A stretch of 64,000 nt of DNA from Sphingomonadales bacterium 32-65-25 (GTDB lineage Bacteria > Pseudomonadota > Alphaproteobacteria > Sphingomonadales > Sphingomonadaceae). The translations under genes were made by a program, and so were the position numbers. The stretch spans positions 62,001-126,000 of the forward strand of contig NCEU01000002.1 of the NCBI GenBank assembly GCA_002280855.1, given 5' to 3'. The first letter of the stretch is position 1. Every line of letters starts with the position of its first letter. This document shows positions 35,894 to 44,508 of the stretch, piece after piece. The notes below the pieces were generated by a model that was not told the DNA's origin, did no database searches, and was given only the letters and a program-made list of their open reading frames with translations.

Positions 35894-36670
35894 ATGGCGA
35901 ATTGCAGCCTGCATGGCATCCCGATGACAACGCGGGCGCTGATATGGCAACTCGGTCTGGCAACTGCGCTGGCGTCGGCAGGTGTTGCTGCGGCCCAGCA
36001 GGCAGTCCCCGTGACGTTTGCGCACGGGCAGAATTCCGCCACCGTCACAGGCAGCATCACCGGCGATCAGGACCGTAACTACACTGTGGATGCCCGCGCC
36101 GGCCAGACGCTGACCGTCAGCCTGAAGGCGACCCGCGGCAGCGCCGAAATGAATGTGTGGGCACCGGGCGGCGACAGCGCGATGTCCCTGGGCTCGGCCG
36201 ATCCCTCTCGGTTCAGCGCGGTGCTGCCGGCCAATGGCCGCTATCGTGTGCAAGTCTATCAGATGCGCGCGTTTGCCCGGCGTGGCGCAACGGCGAGCTA
36301 TGCGCTCACCATTGCCATCACTGGGCGGTCCGGCGCGGCGGCGGGTCGCATGCCGGCGACCCGGCCCGGCGACGCCAAGGTGGCTGGTACCAACTACAAT
36401 GCCACGGCCGACGTTGACTGCGCGCTGGCGGCCGGCGCGCCGATGGGCCGCTGCCCGGCCGGCGTGATGCGCTTTGCCTCCGGCGAGGCCACGGTGGAGA
36501 TCAGGCTGCCCAGCGGGCAGATGCGCCATATCTTTTTCAAGGCCGGGCGCCCCACTGGCCATGATGTCTACAAGGCCGCCTTTTCGGCGCGGCGCCAGGG
36601 TGATCTGAACATCATCCGGGTGGGGGCGGAAACCTATCGGATCGTCGATGCTTTTGTGGTGGGCGGCTGA
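35894..36670 (+). CDS. secreted PliG-like (g-type lysozyme inhibitor-like) protein
   Basis: 258-residue periplasmic protein. After a signal sequence (ALIWQLGLATALASAGVAAAQQ), residues 35-145 (VTFAHGQNSATVTGSITGDQDRNYTVDARAGQ, RYRVQVYQMRAFARRG) resemble PliG-type lysozyme-inhibitor domains, often mislabelled as DNA breaking-rejoining proteins. A second domain (about 155-258, TNYNATADVDCALAAG...GRCPAGVMRF) with paired cysteines follows. GGAAGG supports ATG 35894; ATG 35924 is an alternative. Lysozyme inhibition is inferred from resemblance. It begins a secreted-protein operon. Confidence 0.65.
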   Translation: MANCSLHGIPMTTRALIWQLGLATALASAGVAAAQQAVPVTFAHGQNSATVTGSITGDQDRNYTVDARAGQTLTVSLKATRGSAEMNVWAPGGDSAMSLGSADPSRFSAVLPANGRYRVQVYQMRAFARRGATASYALTIAITGRSGAAAGRMPATRPGDAKVAGTNYNATADVDCALAAGAPMGRCPAGVMRFASGEATVEIRLPSGQMRHIFFKAGRPTGHDVYKAAFSARRQGDLNIIRVGAETYRIVDAFVVGG

Positions 36671-36701
36671 TCGACGCCATTGCGAAGGGGAAGGGGGAGC
36701 C

Positions 36702-37229
36702 ATGGACAGGATCATCGGAGCAGCAGTCACGGCGGCGCTGCTGATGGCAGCTGCGCCAGCAGCGGCCGGCACGGCCAGCGCGGCGCAGAATGCCTGCAAG
36801 GCCAGGCTGCAGGGCCAGTTTTCCGCCACCGCCAGCAACGTGGTGACCAGCAATCGCGGAACAGACCGCTGGGAAGTGAGCGGCACCGCCTCGCGCAAGG
36901 GCGAGCGCGGGCATTTCGACTGCTGGGTGACGGGCTATAATGTCACCAACATCGAAACCAGCGGCTGGGAAAAGCGCAAGACCGACGGTGCTGCTGTTGC
37001 GGTGGGCGCGGTTGCACTGGCCGCGATCATTGCTGCGGCTTCGTCAAAACGGCGCAACCATGAATATGACCGCAATGAGTATAACGATGGCTGGAACAAC
37101 AATAGCTCTTACGACGACAGCTATGCGCCGGCCGGCGGGGTAATCTGCTATCGCAACCAGCGCGCCTGCTACAACGAGTGGAATCACAGCTACAACTCGC
37201 GCTGGTCGCAGCGCGAATTCGGCTATTGA
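36702..37229 (+). CDS. secreted Asn/Tyr-rich protein, unknown function
   Basis: 175-residue exported protein. A signal peptide (MDRIIGAAVTAALLMAAAPAAAG) is followed by a small cysteine-containing domain (NACKARLQGQFSATASNVV...FDCWVTGYNVTNIE), a short hydrophobic helix (AVAVGAVALAAIIAAASS) and a hydrophilic tail rich in Asn, Tyr, Asp and Ser with a second cysteine pair (VICYRNQRACYNEW). No family name is certain. It follows the PliG-like gene by 31 bp with a strong ribosome binding site. Confidence 0.65.
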   Translation: MDRIIGAAVTAALLMAAAPAAAGTASAAQNACKARLQGQFSATASNVVTSNRGTDRWEVSGTASRKGERGHFDCWVTGYNVTNIETSGWEKRKTDGAAVAVGAVALAAIIAAASSKRRNHEYDRNEYNDGWNNNSSYDDSYAPAGGVICYRNQRACYNEWNHSYNSRWSQREFGY

Positions 37230-37242
37230 GGGGAGAACGGAC

Positions 37243-37734
37243 ATGAAGCGTCTGCCCATCCTTGCCGCCGCCGCCCTCGCCAGCCTTGGTGCGGCACCGA
37301 TCAATGCCCAGATGGCCGCGCCGCCAGCGCCGGCCACGCCATCGCCGGACTCGCCGGAACTGCGCGCGGCCAAACAGGAAAGCGCCAAGCGGATGATCAC
37401 CGTCATGCGCAAGACCTGGAGCGATCCCGAGATCGGCCGCATCCTCTACATCGGCTGGTACTCGGCCGCCGCCACCATCTGCGATGATCTGGAAGTCGAT
37501 CAGGCCAAGCTGGGCAAGGCCCTGGCCGGCGTGCTCGGCCCGGACATCGCGAAGGCGAGTGCTGACAAGGCCCAGCATCTCGCCTCCATGCTCAGCCTGC
37601 ATGTTGGCATGGCCACCGGCTATGTGATGGCCAGCCATGTGCAGGATGGTGATCGCGTCTGCGCGCAGGGGCGTGAAGCGATGAAGGACATGCCGGCGGA
37701 CAAGCATCTGTTCCGGGTGTCCAAGGCCCAATGA
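37243..37734 (+). CDS. secreted helical protein, unknown function
   Basis: 163-residue exported protein with a signal peptide (MKRLPILAAAALASLGAAPINAQ), a Pro/Ala linker (about 24-38) and a mostly helical mature region containing two cysteines (ATICDDLEVDQ and DRVCAQG). I recognise no family. It lies 13 bp after the preceding gene, so it is in the same operon. Confidence 0.65.
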   Translation: MKRLPILAAAALASLGAAPINAQMAAPPAPATPSPDSPELRAAKQESAKRMITVMRKTWSDPEIGRILYIGWYSAAATICDDLEVDQAKLGKALAGVLGPDIAKASADKAQHLASMLSLHVGMATGYVMASHVQDGDRVCAQGREAMKDMPADKHLFRVSKAQ

Positions 37735-37741
37735 TCCCCCA

Positions 37742-37776
37742 GGGGCGCCGGGGGCTCCCTCCCGCTCCGGCGCCCC
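37742..37776 (+). other. GC-rich stem-loop between secreted protein and M13 peptidase genes
   Basis: A perfect 10 bp stem (37742-37751 with 37767-37776) with a 15 nt loop starts 7 bp after a stop codon. There is no T-tract, so it may be an attenuating or mRNA-stabilising hairpin inside the operon. Confidence 0.45.
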
Positions 37777-37826
37777 GTCCTGCTATCGGCCTGTTCCGCC
37801 GGCCGAGCCTGCCATGGAGATTGGTG

Positions 37827-39884
37827 ATGACGATGAAACTGCGGACGCTGCTGCTGGTGGCCAGCATACTGGCGCTGCCCGCCGGGACGCTGGCCCAGAC
37901 GGTGGTTGGCAACGGGCAGGGCAAGGCGCAAATTGGCGTTTGGGGCGTTGAAACGGCCGATATTTCGAAAAGCGTGCGACCTGGCGATGACTTCTACCGC
38001 CATGTCAACGAAGGCTGGTTGAAAACCGCCAAAATGTTGCCCGGCATCCCGTTCATGGATGGCTTCGTGGAAGCCTATCTGGCCACCGAAAAACGCGTTG
38101 GCGGCATCATCCAGCAGTCGCGCGAAACCACCGATGCGCCGGGCAGCCCGGAACAGATGATCGGCGATTTTCACCGCTCCCACGCCAACACCGAACGCCG
38201 CAACGCGCTGGGCATCACGCCGATTGCCAGCACGCTGTCGATCATATCCGGGACCACCGATCGCAACGACATCGCCAAGTTGATGGCAATGCCGTGGATG
38301 GATGGACCCATCGGCGGCGGCGTGACGTCTGACGCAGACAATCCGCGCCGCCAGATTGCCGCTGTCGGGGCCGGTGGCCTCACCATGCCGTCGCGGGACT
38401 ATTATCTGGCCGATGCCGAGCCCTATATCGGCCACCGCAAGGCGCTGCAGGCCTATATGGCGGACTGTTTCCGCCGCGCCGGCATCCCTGACGCAGACGC
38501 GCGCGCCGCCAGGGTCATGGCCCTGGAAACGGAGATTGCCAAGCGCCAGTGGGGCCTTGCCGAACGCCGCGACGTGGTGCGCATGAACAACGTGATGAGC
38601 CCGGAACAACTGGCAGCCTATGCGCCGGGCTTCCCCTGGGCCGTGTTTCTGGCCGAACAGGGCTTCACCGGGCAACCCCGGATCAAGGTGACGACCGACA
38701 CTGCCGTGCGCGAGCTGGCCGCGCTGTTCGCGGCCACGCCGGTGGCGGACCTTCAGTCCTTCATGCTGTTCAAGACACTGGATGGCTGGGCCGATTCCCT
38801 GTCCGAACCCTGGGTGCAGGCGCATTTCGATTTCCACAACAAGCGCCTCAACGACACGCCGCAGCGCCGCGCGCCGGAGTTCGAGAGCATCACGTCGGTG
38901 AACGCGGCGATGGGCGAGGAGATTGGCCGCATCTATGTCGCGCAATATTTCGGCGCGTCGGACAAGGCCAAGGTGGAGGAAATGGTGGGCTATCTGCGCG
39001 CCACCTATCGCGACCGCATCACCAAGCTGGACTGGATGGACGCCGCCACGAAGGCCGAAGCGCTGAAAAAGCTCGAAAAAATCACCACCCACATCGGCTA
39101 TCCCGACAAATGGCATGACCGTTCCAGCGTGCGCATCACCGCCGATGATTTCGTTGGCAACCAGAACCGCCTGATGAACTGGAAGAAGGCCGATGGTCTG
39201 AAGAAATTGGCCGAAGGCACCCGCGACTGGGAATTTCCCTATTCCCCGCAGGAAGTGAATGCCGGTTACAGCCCCGGCACCAACAGCATGACCTATCCGG
39301 CCGGCATTTTGCAGCCGCCGTTCTTTGATCCCAAGGCTGATCCGGCGGTGAACTTCGGCTCGATCGCCGCCGTAATCGGGCATGAAATCGGCCATGGCTT
39401 TGACGATCAGGGCAGCCGTTCCGATGGCGACGGCAAGCTGCGCGACTGGTGGAGCGCGGCCAGCCGCGCTGAATTTGAAAAGCGCACCGCCGGGCTGGTG
39501 GACCAGTTCAATGGCTATGACGCGCTGCCCGGCCTGAAGATCAACGGCCGCCAGAATTTGGGTGAGAATATCGGCGATCTGGGCGGCTTGACGGTCGCCT
39601 ATGCCGCCTATCAGACCTTTGTGAAGGAGAAGCAGGGCGGCAAGGCGCCAGTGATCGACGGCTATACCGGCGATCAGCGCTTTTTCCTCGCCTGGGCGCA
39701 GGTGTGGCGCAACATCACCGCCGAAGGCGAGACACGGCGGCGCACCCTGTCTGATCCGCACAGCCCCGGCGAGTTTCGCGTCAACGGCGTCGTCCGCAAT
39801 GTTGATGCCTGGTACAAGGCGTTCAACGTGAAGCCCGGCGACAAGCTGTATCTGCCGCCCGAAAAGCGGGTGAAGATCTGGTGA
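37827..39884 (+). CDS. M13 family zinc metallopeptidase (neprilysin/PepO-like)
   Basis: 685-residue exported peptidase. It has a signal peptide (LRTLLLVASILALPAGTLAQ), an N-terminal M13 domain starting SVRPGDDFYRHVNEGWLK, and the catalytic domain with the zinc motif VIGHEIGHGFDDQGSRSD (H519, E520, H523) and third ligand in GENIGDLGG (E580, with D584). The C-terminal RVNGVVRNVDAWYKAFNV block is complete. All catalytic residues are kept. It probably trims periplasmic peptides. It follows the secreted-protein genes and precedes a CPBP protease gene by 28 bp. Confidence 0.94.
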   Translation: MTMKLRTLLLVASILALPAGTLAQTVVGNGQGKAQIGVWGVETADISKSVRPGDDFYRHVNEGWLKTAKMLPGIPFMDGFVEAYLATEKRVGGIIQQSRETTDAPGSPEQMIGDFHRSHANTERRNALGITPIASTLSIISGTTDRNDIAKLMAMPWMDGPIGGGVTSDADNPRRQIAAVGAGGLTMPSRDYYLADAEPYIGHRKALQAYMADCFRRAGIPDADARAARVMALETEIAKRQWGLAERRDVVRMNNVMSPEQLAAYAPGFPWAVFLAEQGFTGQPRIKVTTDTAVRELAALFAATPVADLQSFMLFKTLDGWADSLSEPWVQAHFDFHNKRLNDTPQRRAPEFESITSVNAAMGEEIGRIYVAQYFGASDKAKVEEMVGYLRATYRDRITKLDWMDAATKAEALKKLEKITTHIGYPDKWHDRSSVRITADDFVGNQNRLMNWKKADGLKKLAEGTRDWEFPYSPQEVNAGYSPGTNSMTYPAGILQPPFFDPKADPAVNFGSIAAVIGHEIGHGFDDQGSRSDGDGKLRDWWSAASRAEFEKRTAGLVDQFNGYDALPGLKINGRQNLGENIGDLGGLTVAYAAYQTFVKEKQGGKAPVIDGYTGDQRFFLAWAQVWRNITAEGETRRRTLSDPHSPGEFRVNGVVRNVDAWYKAFNVKPGDKLYLPPEKRVKIW

Positions 39885-39912
39885 ACATCCGTCCAGCGTG
39901 AGAGTTTTCAAC

Positions 39913-40791
39913 ATGGCCGAGTTGAACACGCTGCCCGCGATGTCGCCGCCAAGTTGGCTTCGCATCGTTCAGCATCCACTGGCCCGGCTGCTGTTGCTGG
40001 GTGGTCCCCTGTTCCTCATGATGGCGACGTCCAATGGCTTTCTGGAACAGTTTGCCGGGCAGCCTCTCCTGCGCCTTGCCACGGTGGTCGGCATGATCAT
40101 CCTGGCCGTTGCAGTCTATATGGGCTTTGTGCGTTTCGTTGAGCGCCGGCCGGTCAGCGAACTGGCGCCGGCCCCGGTGGTGACGGAACTTGGCATCGGG
40201 CTGCTGATCGGCAGCGGACTTTATGCCGGTTGTGTGGGCATATTGATGGTGCTGGGCATGTATCGCATCGATGGGTTCAACCCAGTGTCGACCATGGTGC
40301 CCGAAATTGCCGGGGCACTGAGCAGCGGCTTCCTCGAGGAACTGGTGTTTCGCGCCGTGCTGTTCCGCATCGTGGAGGAATGGCTGGGCAGTTGGGTTTC
40401 GCTGCTCGTCTCCTCCTTCGTGTTCGGCTTCCTGCACCTCCTCAATCCAGAGGCAACCATTGTCGGTGCCATCTTCATCACGGTCGAAGCGGGCATCTTG
40501 CTGGCCGCAGCCTATATGGTCACCCGCCGGCTGTGGTTGAGCATCGGTTTCCACATGGCGTGGAACTACACCCAGTCCGCCGTCTTCTCGGGTATCGTAT
40601 CGGGAAATGCGCCCGCACCTGGGCTGATCCGCCCGACAATCCAGGGCCCCGACCTGCTGACCGGCGGCCAGTTCGGCATCGAAGCCTCGCTGCAAGCGTT
40701 TGTGCTCTGCACAGCAACCGGCATTGTCCTGTTTGTCATGGCGCAGCGTCGCGGGCGCATCGTGCCGGCACCTTGGCAGAGCCGTTCGTGA
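39913..40791 (+). CDS. CPBP family intramembrane metalloprotease
   Basis: 292-residue membrane protein with about eight helices. CPBP motifs are clear: motif 1 SSGFLEELVFRAVLFRIVEE, motif 2 FGFLHLLNP, and motif 3 SIGFHMAWNYTQSAVF. It resembles the bacterial Rce1-like branch more than the CPBP protein at 33052. The ATG at 39913 is preceded by GTGAGAG; a GTG at 39898 is also possible. Its stop overlaps the next start by one base. Confidence 0.86.
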   Translation: MAELNTLPAMSPPSWLRIVQHPLARLLLLGGPLFLMMATSNGFLEQFAGQPLLRLATVVGMIILAVAVYMGFVRFVERRPVSELAPAPVVTELGIGLLIGSGLYAGCVGILMVLGMYRIDGFNPVSTMVPEIAGALSSGFLEELVFRAVLFRIVEEWLGSWVSLLVSSFVFGFLHLLNPEATIVGAIFITVEAGILLAAAYMVTRRLWLSIGFHMAWNYTQSAVFSGIVSGNAPAPGLIRPTIQGPDLLTGGQFGIEASLQAFVLCTATGIVLFVMAQRRGRIVPAPWQSRS

Positions 40792-41336
40792 TGCTGTCGG
40801 CGTTGCTCGCCATGCTGCTGTGGCAGGGGGTGCCGCCACTGCCGGCTGCCGTGCCGCCGCCGGTGGAGCAGAGCAGCGCCGATTGCGAACGGCCAACCTA
40901 TGCCAGTGACCATCTTGTGTGCGGCAATGCTGATCTCAGGCGGCTGGACGGGGAAATGGTGGCGCTGCTTGCAGCGGGGCCGACACCGGCCGGACCCTGG
41001 ATCGAGCCACAGGCCGACTGGTTCCGGCGCAGCCGCACCTGTGCCTTTTCCGCCCGTCATGCCGCGTGCCTGGATGCCGCCTATCGGGAACGTATCGGCC
41101 TGCTGCGGGCCGCCCGCCGCCCGCCGCCCGCTGATCTCGCCTGCCGCCCTTCCCGCCTGAAGGCAGCCCTGCAGCCCGAAGGTCTGTTGATCCGGGACGG
41201 CGCCAATCTGGTGGGCATCGCCGCCCGCGCCACCGACGGCTGGCAGCCCTTTCTGGAACTGCGAGCGGGCAAGCGCGATGACCGCGTGCATGATCGGCAG
41301 GGCCGATTGGTTGCACGCTGTGCAAAGCCGAGCTGA
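40791..41336 (+). CDS. LprI/DUF1311-like secreted protein
   Basis: 181-residue protein with a short signal-like N-terminus (MLSALLAMLLWQGVPPLPAA). The segment DCERPTYASDHLVCGNADLRRLDGEMVALL...WFRRSRTCAFSARHAACLDAAYRERIGLL has the cysteine spacing of the LprI/DUF1311 domain, one member of which inhibits lysozyme in Mycobacterium. The C-terminal part is unassigned. It starts on the stop of the CPBP gene, so translation is coupled. Lysozyme inhibition is inference from family resemblance. Confidence 0.68.
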   Translation: MLSALLAMLLWQGVPPLPAAVPPPVEQSSADCERPTYASDHLVCGNADLRRLDGEMVALLAAGPTPAGPWIEPQADWFRRSRTCAFSARHAACLDAAYRERIGLLRAARRPPPADLACRPSRLKAALQPEGLLIRDGANLVGIAARATDGWQPFLELRAGKRDDRVHDRQGRLVARCAKPS

Positions 41337-41380
41337 TTTCCAGATGGGTACGCGAGTAATCACCCAGTCGCCGCACGGTG

Positions 41381-41413
41381 TGGCGGGATTTGCCCAATCG
41401 TTGGCGGCAAACG
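41381..41413. promoter_or_regulatory. tandem AraC-type operator, site 3 (weaker)
   Basis: TGGCGGGATTTG (41381-41392) and TGGCGGCAAACG (41402-41413) again start 21 bp apart. Both half-sites keep TGGC, A at position 8 and G at position 12, as in sites 1 and 2. It ends 58 bp before the lipoprotein gene at 41472. Confidence 0.45.
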
Positions 41414-41471
41414 ACCTCGCTTGTTGGGGGCCGTCTCCATATCCTGACAACGCTTTCATTGGGGGTATTGC

Positions 41472-41873
41472 ATGTTGAACAAGGGCATTCCGGCCATTCT
41501 GCTCTGTGTCGCCTTGGCGGCCTGCAGCCCGACACCCACCGCGCCTGCAAAGCCCGAAAGCCAGCAGGACACGAGTGAACCGCAAGCGCCTGCGCAGAGC
41601 GCGTTTGTCTGGACATCCGCCTTCAACGTGATGGGCGATGGTTATCCCAAGCCCGGCGATCCGTGCCGGCGGCTGGGCGAAAGCGCGGCCACGGTCAATT
41701 ATCTCGATGACAGCGCCATTCTGGTCGGCTGCCCTGGCAAGGCCGAAGAGGCGGCGAGCGCCGCGGTTGTCGCCGCTGGCGGCAAATTGGTCGGCGCGGC
41801 CGAGGGCGTGACCATGATTTCCGTGCCGCAAGGCGATGCCAATGCCGGCATGGCCAAGCCGGCCGGGCAATGA
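41472..41873 (+). CDS. lipoprotein, unknown function
   Basis: 133-residue predicted lipoprotein. The signal peptide ends in the lipobox LAAC (cysteine at residue 18), followed by a Pro/Thr/Gln-rich linker and a small domain (FNVMGDGYPKPGDPCRRLGESAATVNYLDDSAILVGCPG) with two further cysteines. No family is recognised. GGGGG lies just before the ATG. It is first of a group with two exported protein genes, just after operator-like site 3. Confidence 0.68.
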   Translation: MLNKGIPAILLCVALAACSPTPTAPAKPESQQDTSEPQAPAQSAFVWTSAFNVMGDGYPKPGDPCRRLGESAATVNYLDDSAILVGCPGKAEEAASAAVVAAGGKLVGAAEGVTMISVPQGDANAGMAKPAGQ

Positions 41874-41892
41874 ACAACAACAGGGGGATACC

Positions 41893-42777
41893 ATGACCAA
41901 TCGTGCCAATCATTTCCTGGGCCGCGCTGGCCTGTCGCTGGCAGCGGCGTCGCTGCTGCTCACGCCGGTGGCGGCACTGGCCAAGGGCGCCGCTGATGTG
42001 CGTGATCTGGTCGGCGCCCGCGCCGCCGGTGGCGAAACCCAGTTGGAGGAGCGCGGCTGGGTGTCGATGTCGTCACACAAGGGCGCGGGATCAAGCTACG
42101 TCTATTGGTGGAACAGCCGTGACAAGAGCTGCGTGCGCGTCACCACCCGGGATGGCCGTTATGACCAGATCACCGACACAGGCGCGCCTGACTGCGGCCA
42201 GAAGGCCGGCAGCGGTGACAAGGCCGCCGCCATCGCAGGTGTTGCCGCGCTGGTTGGCGTGCTGGCGCTGGCCAGCAAATCGCACCACCGCGGCGACAAG
42301 GATTATGACAACCAGAACGACCACGCCGATTTCGAGCGTGGCCACCGCGACGGGCTGTATCATCACCCCTACAGCAATGGCGGCAATTCGCGCGCCTATT
42401 CAGACGGTTACCAATCTGGCGTCGACGAACGTTCCCACCAGTCGAGCTACCGCCCGGAATATCGCAACTATCAGGGCAATGGCTGGTCGGGCGGTGGCGG
42501 CAATAATGGCGGCAACAATTACGGCAACAGCGGCGGCTGGTCGGGCGGCGGTGGCCAGCAGGCGAGCTTCACCGATCTGGTGGGCAGCCGCGCCGCCGGT
42601 GCGCAGTCCGAACTGGGGCGGCGCGGCTTCCGCATGATGGACACGTTCCAGTCCGGCAGCAACGGTTCGGGCACCATCTGGTGGAATGGCAGCAGCCGGC
42701 AGTGCCTGCAGATGATCACCGCCGATGGCCGCGCCGACAGCATCAACGATATCCAGACGCATCCCCGTTGCCGTTGA
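41893..42777 (+). CDS. secreted protein with duplicated DLVGxRAAG domain
   Basis: 294-residue exported protein. After a signal peptide (SLAAASLLLTPVAALA) come two related modules. Module 1 (about 30-100) reads DLVGARAAGGETQLEERGW...WWNSRDKSCVRVTTRDGRYDQI; module 2 (about 225-294) reads DLVGSRAAGAQSELGRRGF...IWWNGSSRQCLQMITADGRADSI. Between them are a short hydrophobic helix and a Gly/Asn/Ser-rich flexible linker. Each module keeps one cysteine after WWN and a final cysteine. Function unknown; the layout suggests two ligand-binding units on a flexible tether. Confidence 0.72.
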   Translation: MTNRANHFLGRAGLSLAAASLLLTPVAALAKGAADVRDLVGARAAGGETQLEERGWVSMSSHKGAGSSYVYWWNSRDKSCVRVTTRDGRYDQITDTGAPDCGQKAGSGDKAAAIAGVAALVGVLALASKSHHRGDKDYDNQNDHADFERGHRDGLYHHPYSNGGNSRAYSDGYQSGVDERSHQSSYRPEYRNYQGNGWSGGGGNNGGNNYGNSGGWSGGGGQQASFTDLVGSRAAGAQSELGRRGFRMMDTFQSGSNGSGTIWWNGSSRQCLQMITADGRADSINDIQTHPRCR

Positions 42778-42815
42778 GGCCTATGTGGTGCCGCAGACAG
42801 GGAGTTGAGCCCGCC

Positions 42816-43781
42816 TTGACTGATTATCTTTCCCGCCGCCAATTCACCGGCGCCATTGGCCTTGGGCTGATGGCGCCGGCCGCCGTCGCGCAAACGTTGA
42901 AGGACATCCGCACGCTGAAGCTCGGTGAATTCACCTGGCATCCGGAACGATCACCGGCCGGCCCGGTGGCCATCATCGTGTCCATCCCGGATCAACGCGT
43001 GCACGTCTATCGCGGCGGCATCCGCATCGGCGTGTCCACCTGCTCCACGGGCAAACCGGGGCACGAAACGCCCACCGGCGTGTTCACCATCCTGCAGAAG
43101 GACAAGGACCACAAATCCAGCACCTACAACAATGCGCCGATGCCCAACATGAACCGGCTGACCTGGGATGGCATCGCGCTGCACGCCGGCAAGCTGCCGG
43201 GTTATCCGGCCAGCCACGGCTGCGTGCGGCTGCCGATGGCCTTCTCGGAGAAAGTGTTCGGCGTCACCCATGTCGGCACGCCGGTGATCCTGGCCGGCAG
43301 CCATGCCGACCCGGTGGATATCGTGCACCCCGGCCTGTTGCTCACGGGCGAGGCCAACAGCGGCTTCGATGCCGCGGTCGCCAAGCTGAAGGGCAGGGCA
43401 CTGCCGTTGAAAGAGCCGGCCATCACCGTGCTGGTCAGTTCGGCCAGCGGCGAAGCGGCGTTGCTGGAGAATGGCCGTACCGTCGCCGCCTCTGCGGCCC
43501 GGCTTGCGACCGGATCAGCACTTGGCGAACATGTCTTCTCGCTGATCGAAGCCCACGACAATGGCACGGCGCTGCGCTGGCACGGGATTGGTTATGCCGA
43601 CAGCCATGGCGTGCCGGTTGAGGTGCCACAGGGCAGCATTCTGCGCCGCGTTGGCGCTGATCCGGCTTTCACGGCCGCCGTGCATGATCGCCTGCACCCC
43701 GGCATGCTGATGGTCACCACCGATCTGCCGCTGCACCCGGATCGCCGTTCGGCCGAAGATTTCGTGATCATGACGAGTTGA
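42816..43781 (+). CDS. Tat-exported L,D-transpeptidase (YkuD domain)
   Basis: 321-residue cell-wall enzyme. The N-terminus [21 protein letters not shown] is a twin-arginine signal. The YkuD domain (about 50-170) has [34 protein letters not shown] and the active-site block [18 protein letters not shown] with the catalytic cysteine. The C-terminal 150 residues are unassigned. Family members form 3-3 peptidoglycan cross-links or attach proteins to peptidoglycan. The likely start is TTG 42816 with GGAG 11 bp upstream; no ATG fits. Confidence 0.86.
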   Translation: MTDYLSRRQFTGAIGLGLMAPAAVAQTLKDIRTLKLGEFTWHPERSPAGPVAIIVSIPDQRVHVYRGGIRIGVSTCSTGKPGHETPTGVFTILQKDKDHKSSTYNNAPMPNMNRLTWDGIALHAGKLPGYPASHGCVRLPMAFSEKVFGVTHVGTPVILAGSHADPVDIVHPGLLLTGEANSGFDAAVAKLKGRALPLKEPAITVLVSSASGEAALLENGRTVAASAARLATGSALGEHVFSLIEAHDNGTALRWHGIGYADSHGVPVEVPQGSILRRVGADPAFTAAVHDRLHPGMLMVTTDLPLHPDRRSAEDFVIMTS

Positions 43782-43812
43782 GCGTTCACGCAACAAGACA
43801 GGATGGATGATG

Positions 43813-44508
43813 ATGCTGCGCAAGCTGACAGCCGAATGTCTCGGCACCTTCTGGCTGGTGTTCGGCGGCTGCGGTTCGGCCGTGCTGGCGGCGGGCTACC
43901 CTGAACTCGGCATCGGCTTCGCCGGCGTGTCGCTGGCCTTTGGTCTGACCGTGCTGACCATGGCGTATGCGGTGGGCCATGTCTCCGGCGGCCATTTCAA
44001 CCCCGCAGTGTCGCTGGGCCTTGCCATCGCCGGGCGCTTTGGCTGGAAGGATCTGCTGCCCTACTGGCTGGCGCAACTGGCGGGCGGGGTGCTGGCGGCC
44101 GCCACGCTCTATGCGGTTGCTTCGGGCAAGGCGGGCTGGGTGGCCGGCGGATTTGCCAGCAACGGCTTTGGTACACTGTCGCCCGGCGGCTATGGAATGG
44201 AGGCGGCGTTCCTGGTGGAAGCGGTGCTGACGGCCGGGTTCCTGCTTGTCATCCTCGGTTCCACCTCCAGCCAGGCCCCGCAAGGCTTCGCGCCCATCGC
44301 CATCGGCCTGGCGTTGACGCTCATCCACCTCGTCTCGATTCCGGTCACCAACACCTCGGTGAACCCTGCCCGCTCCACCGCCGTGGCGCTGTTTGCGGAA
44401 ACGGCGGCCGTCGGCCAGCTCTGGCTGTTCTGGCTGGCGCCGCTGGTTGGCGCGGCCATTGGCGCCCTGATCTGGCGACTTGCGCTTTCATCTGACAGGG
44501 CAAGCTGA
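43813..44508 (+). CDS. aqpZ: aquaporin Z
   Basis: 231-residue water channel. It shows [27 protein letters not shown], the first NPA motif in [16 protein letters not shown] and the second in [16 protein letters not shown], with the arginine of the selectivity filter after the second NPA. Six helices are predicted. Three adjacent in-frame ATGs exist (43807, 43810, 43813); AGGA at 43800 is best spaced for the last two. It is 25 bp after the L,D-transpeptidase gene and may share its transcript. Confidence 0.95.
   Translation: MLRKLTAECLGTFWLVFGGCGSAVLAAGYPELGIGFAGVSLAFGLTVLTMAYAVGHVSGGHFNPAVSLGLAIAGRFGWKDLLPYWLAQLAGGVLAAATLYAVASGKAGWVAGGFASNGFGTLSPGGYGMEAAFLVEAVLTAGFLLVILGSTSSQAPQGFAPIAIGLALTLIHLVSIPVTNTSVNPARSTAVALFAETAAVGQLWLFWLAPLVGAAIGALIWRLALSSDRAS

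Noticed and set aside
37620..39965. Long - strand open frame opposite the M13 peptidase gene
   Set aside because: Antisense shadow; the + strand frame carries all M13 catalytic motifs.
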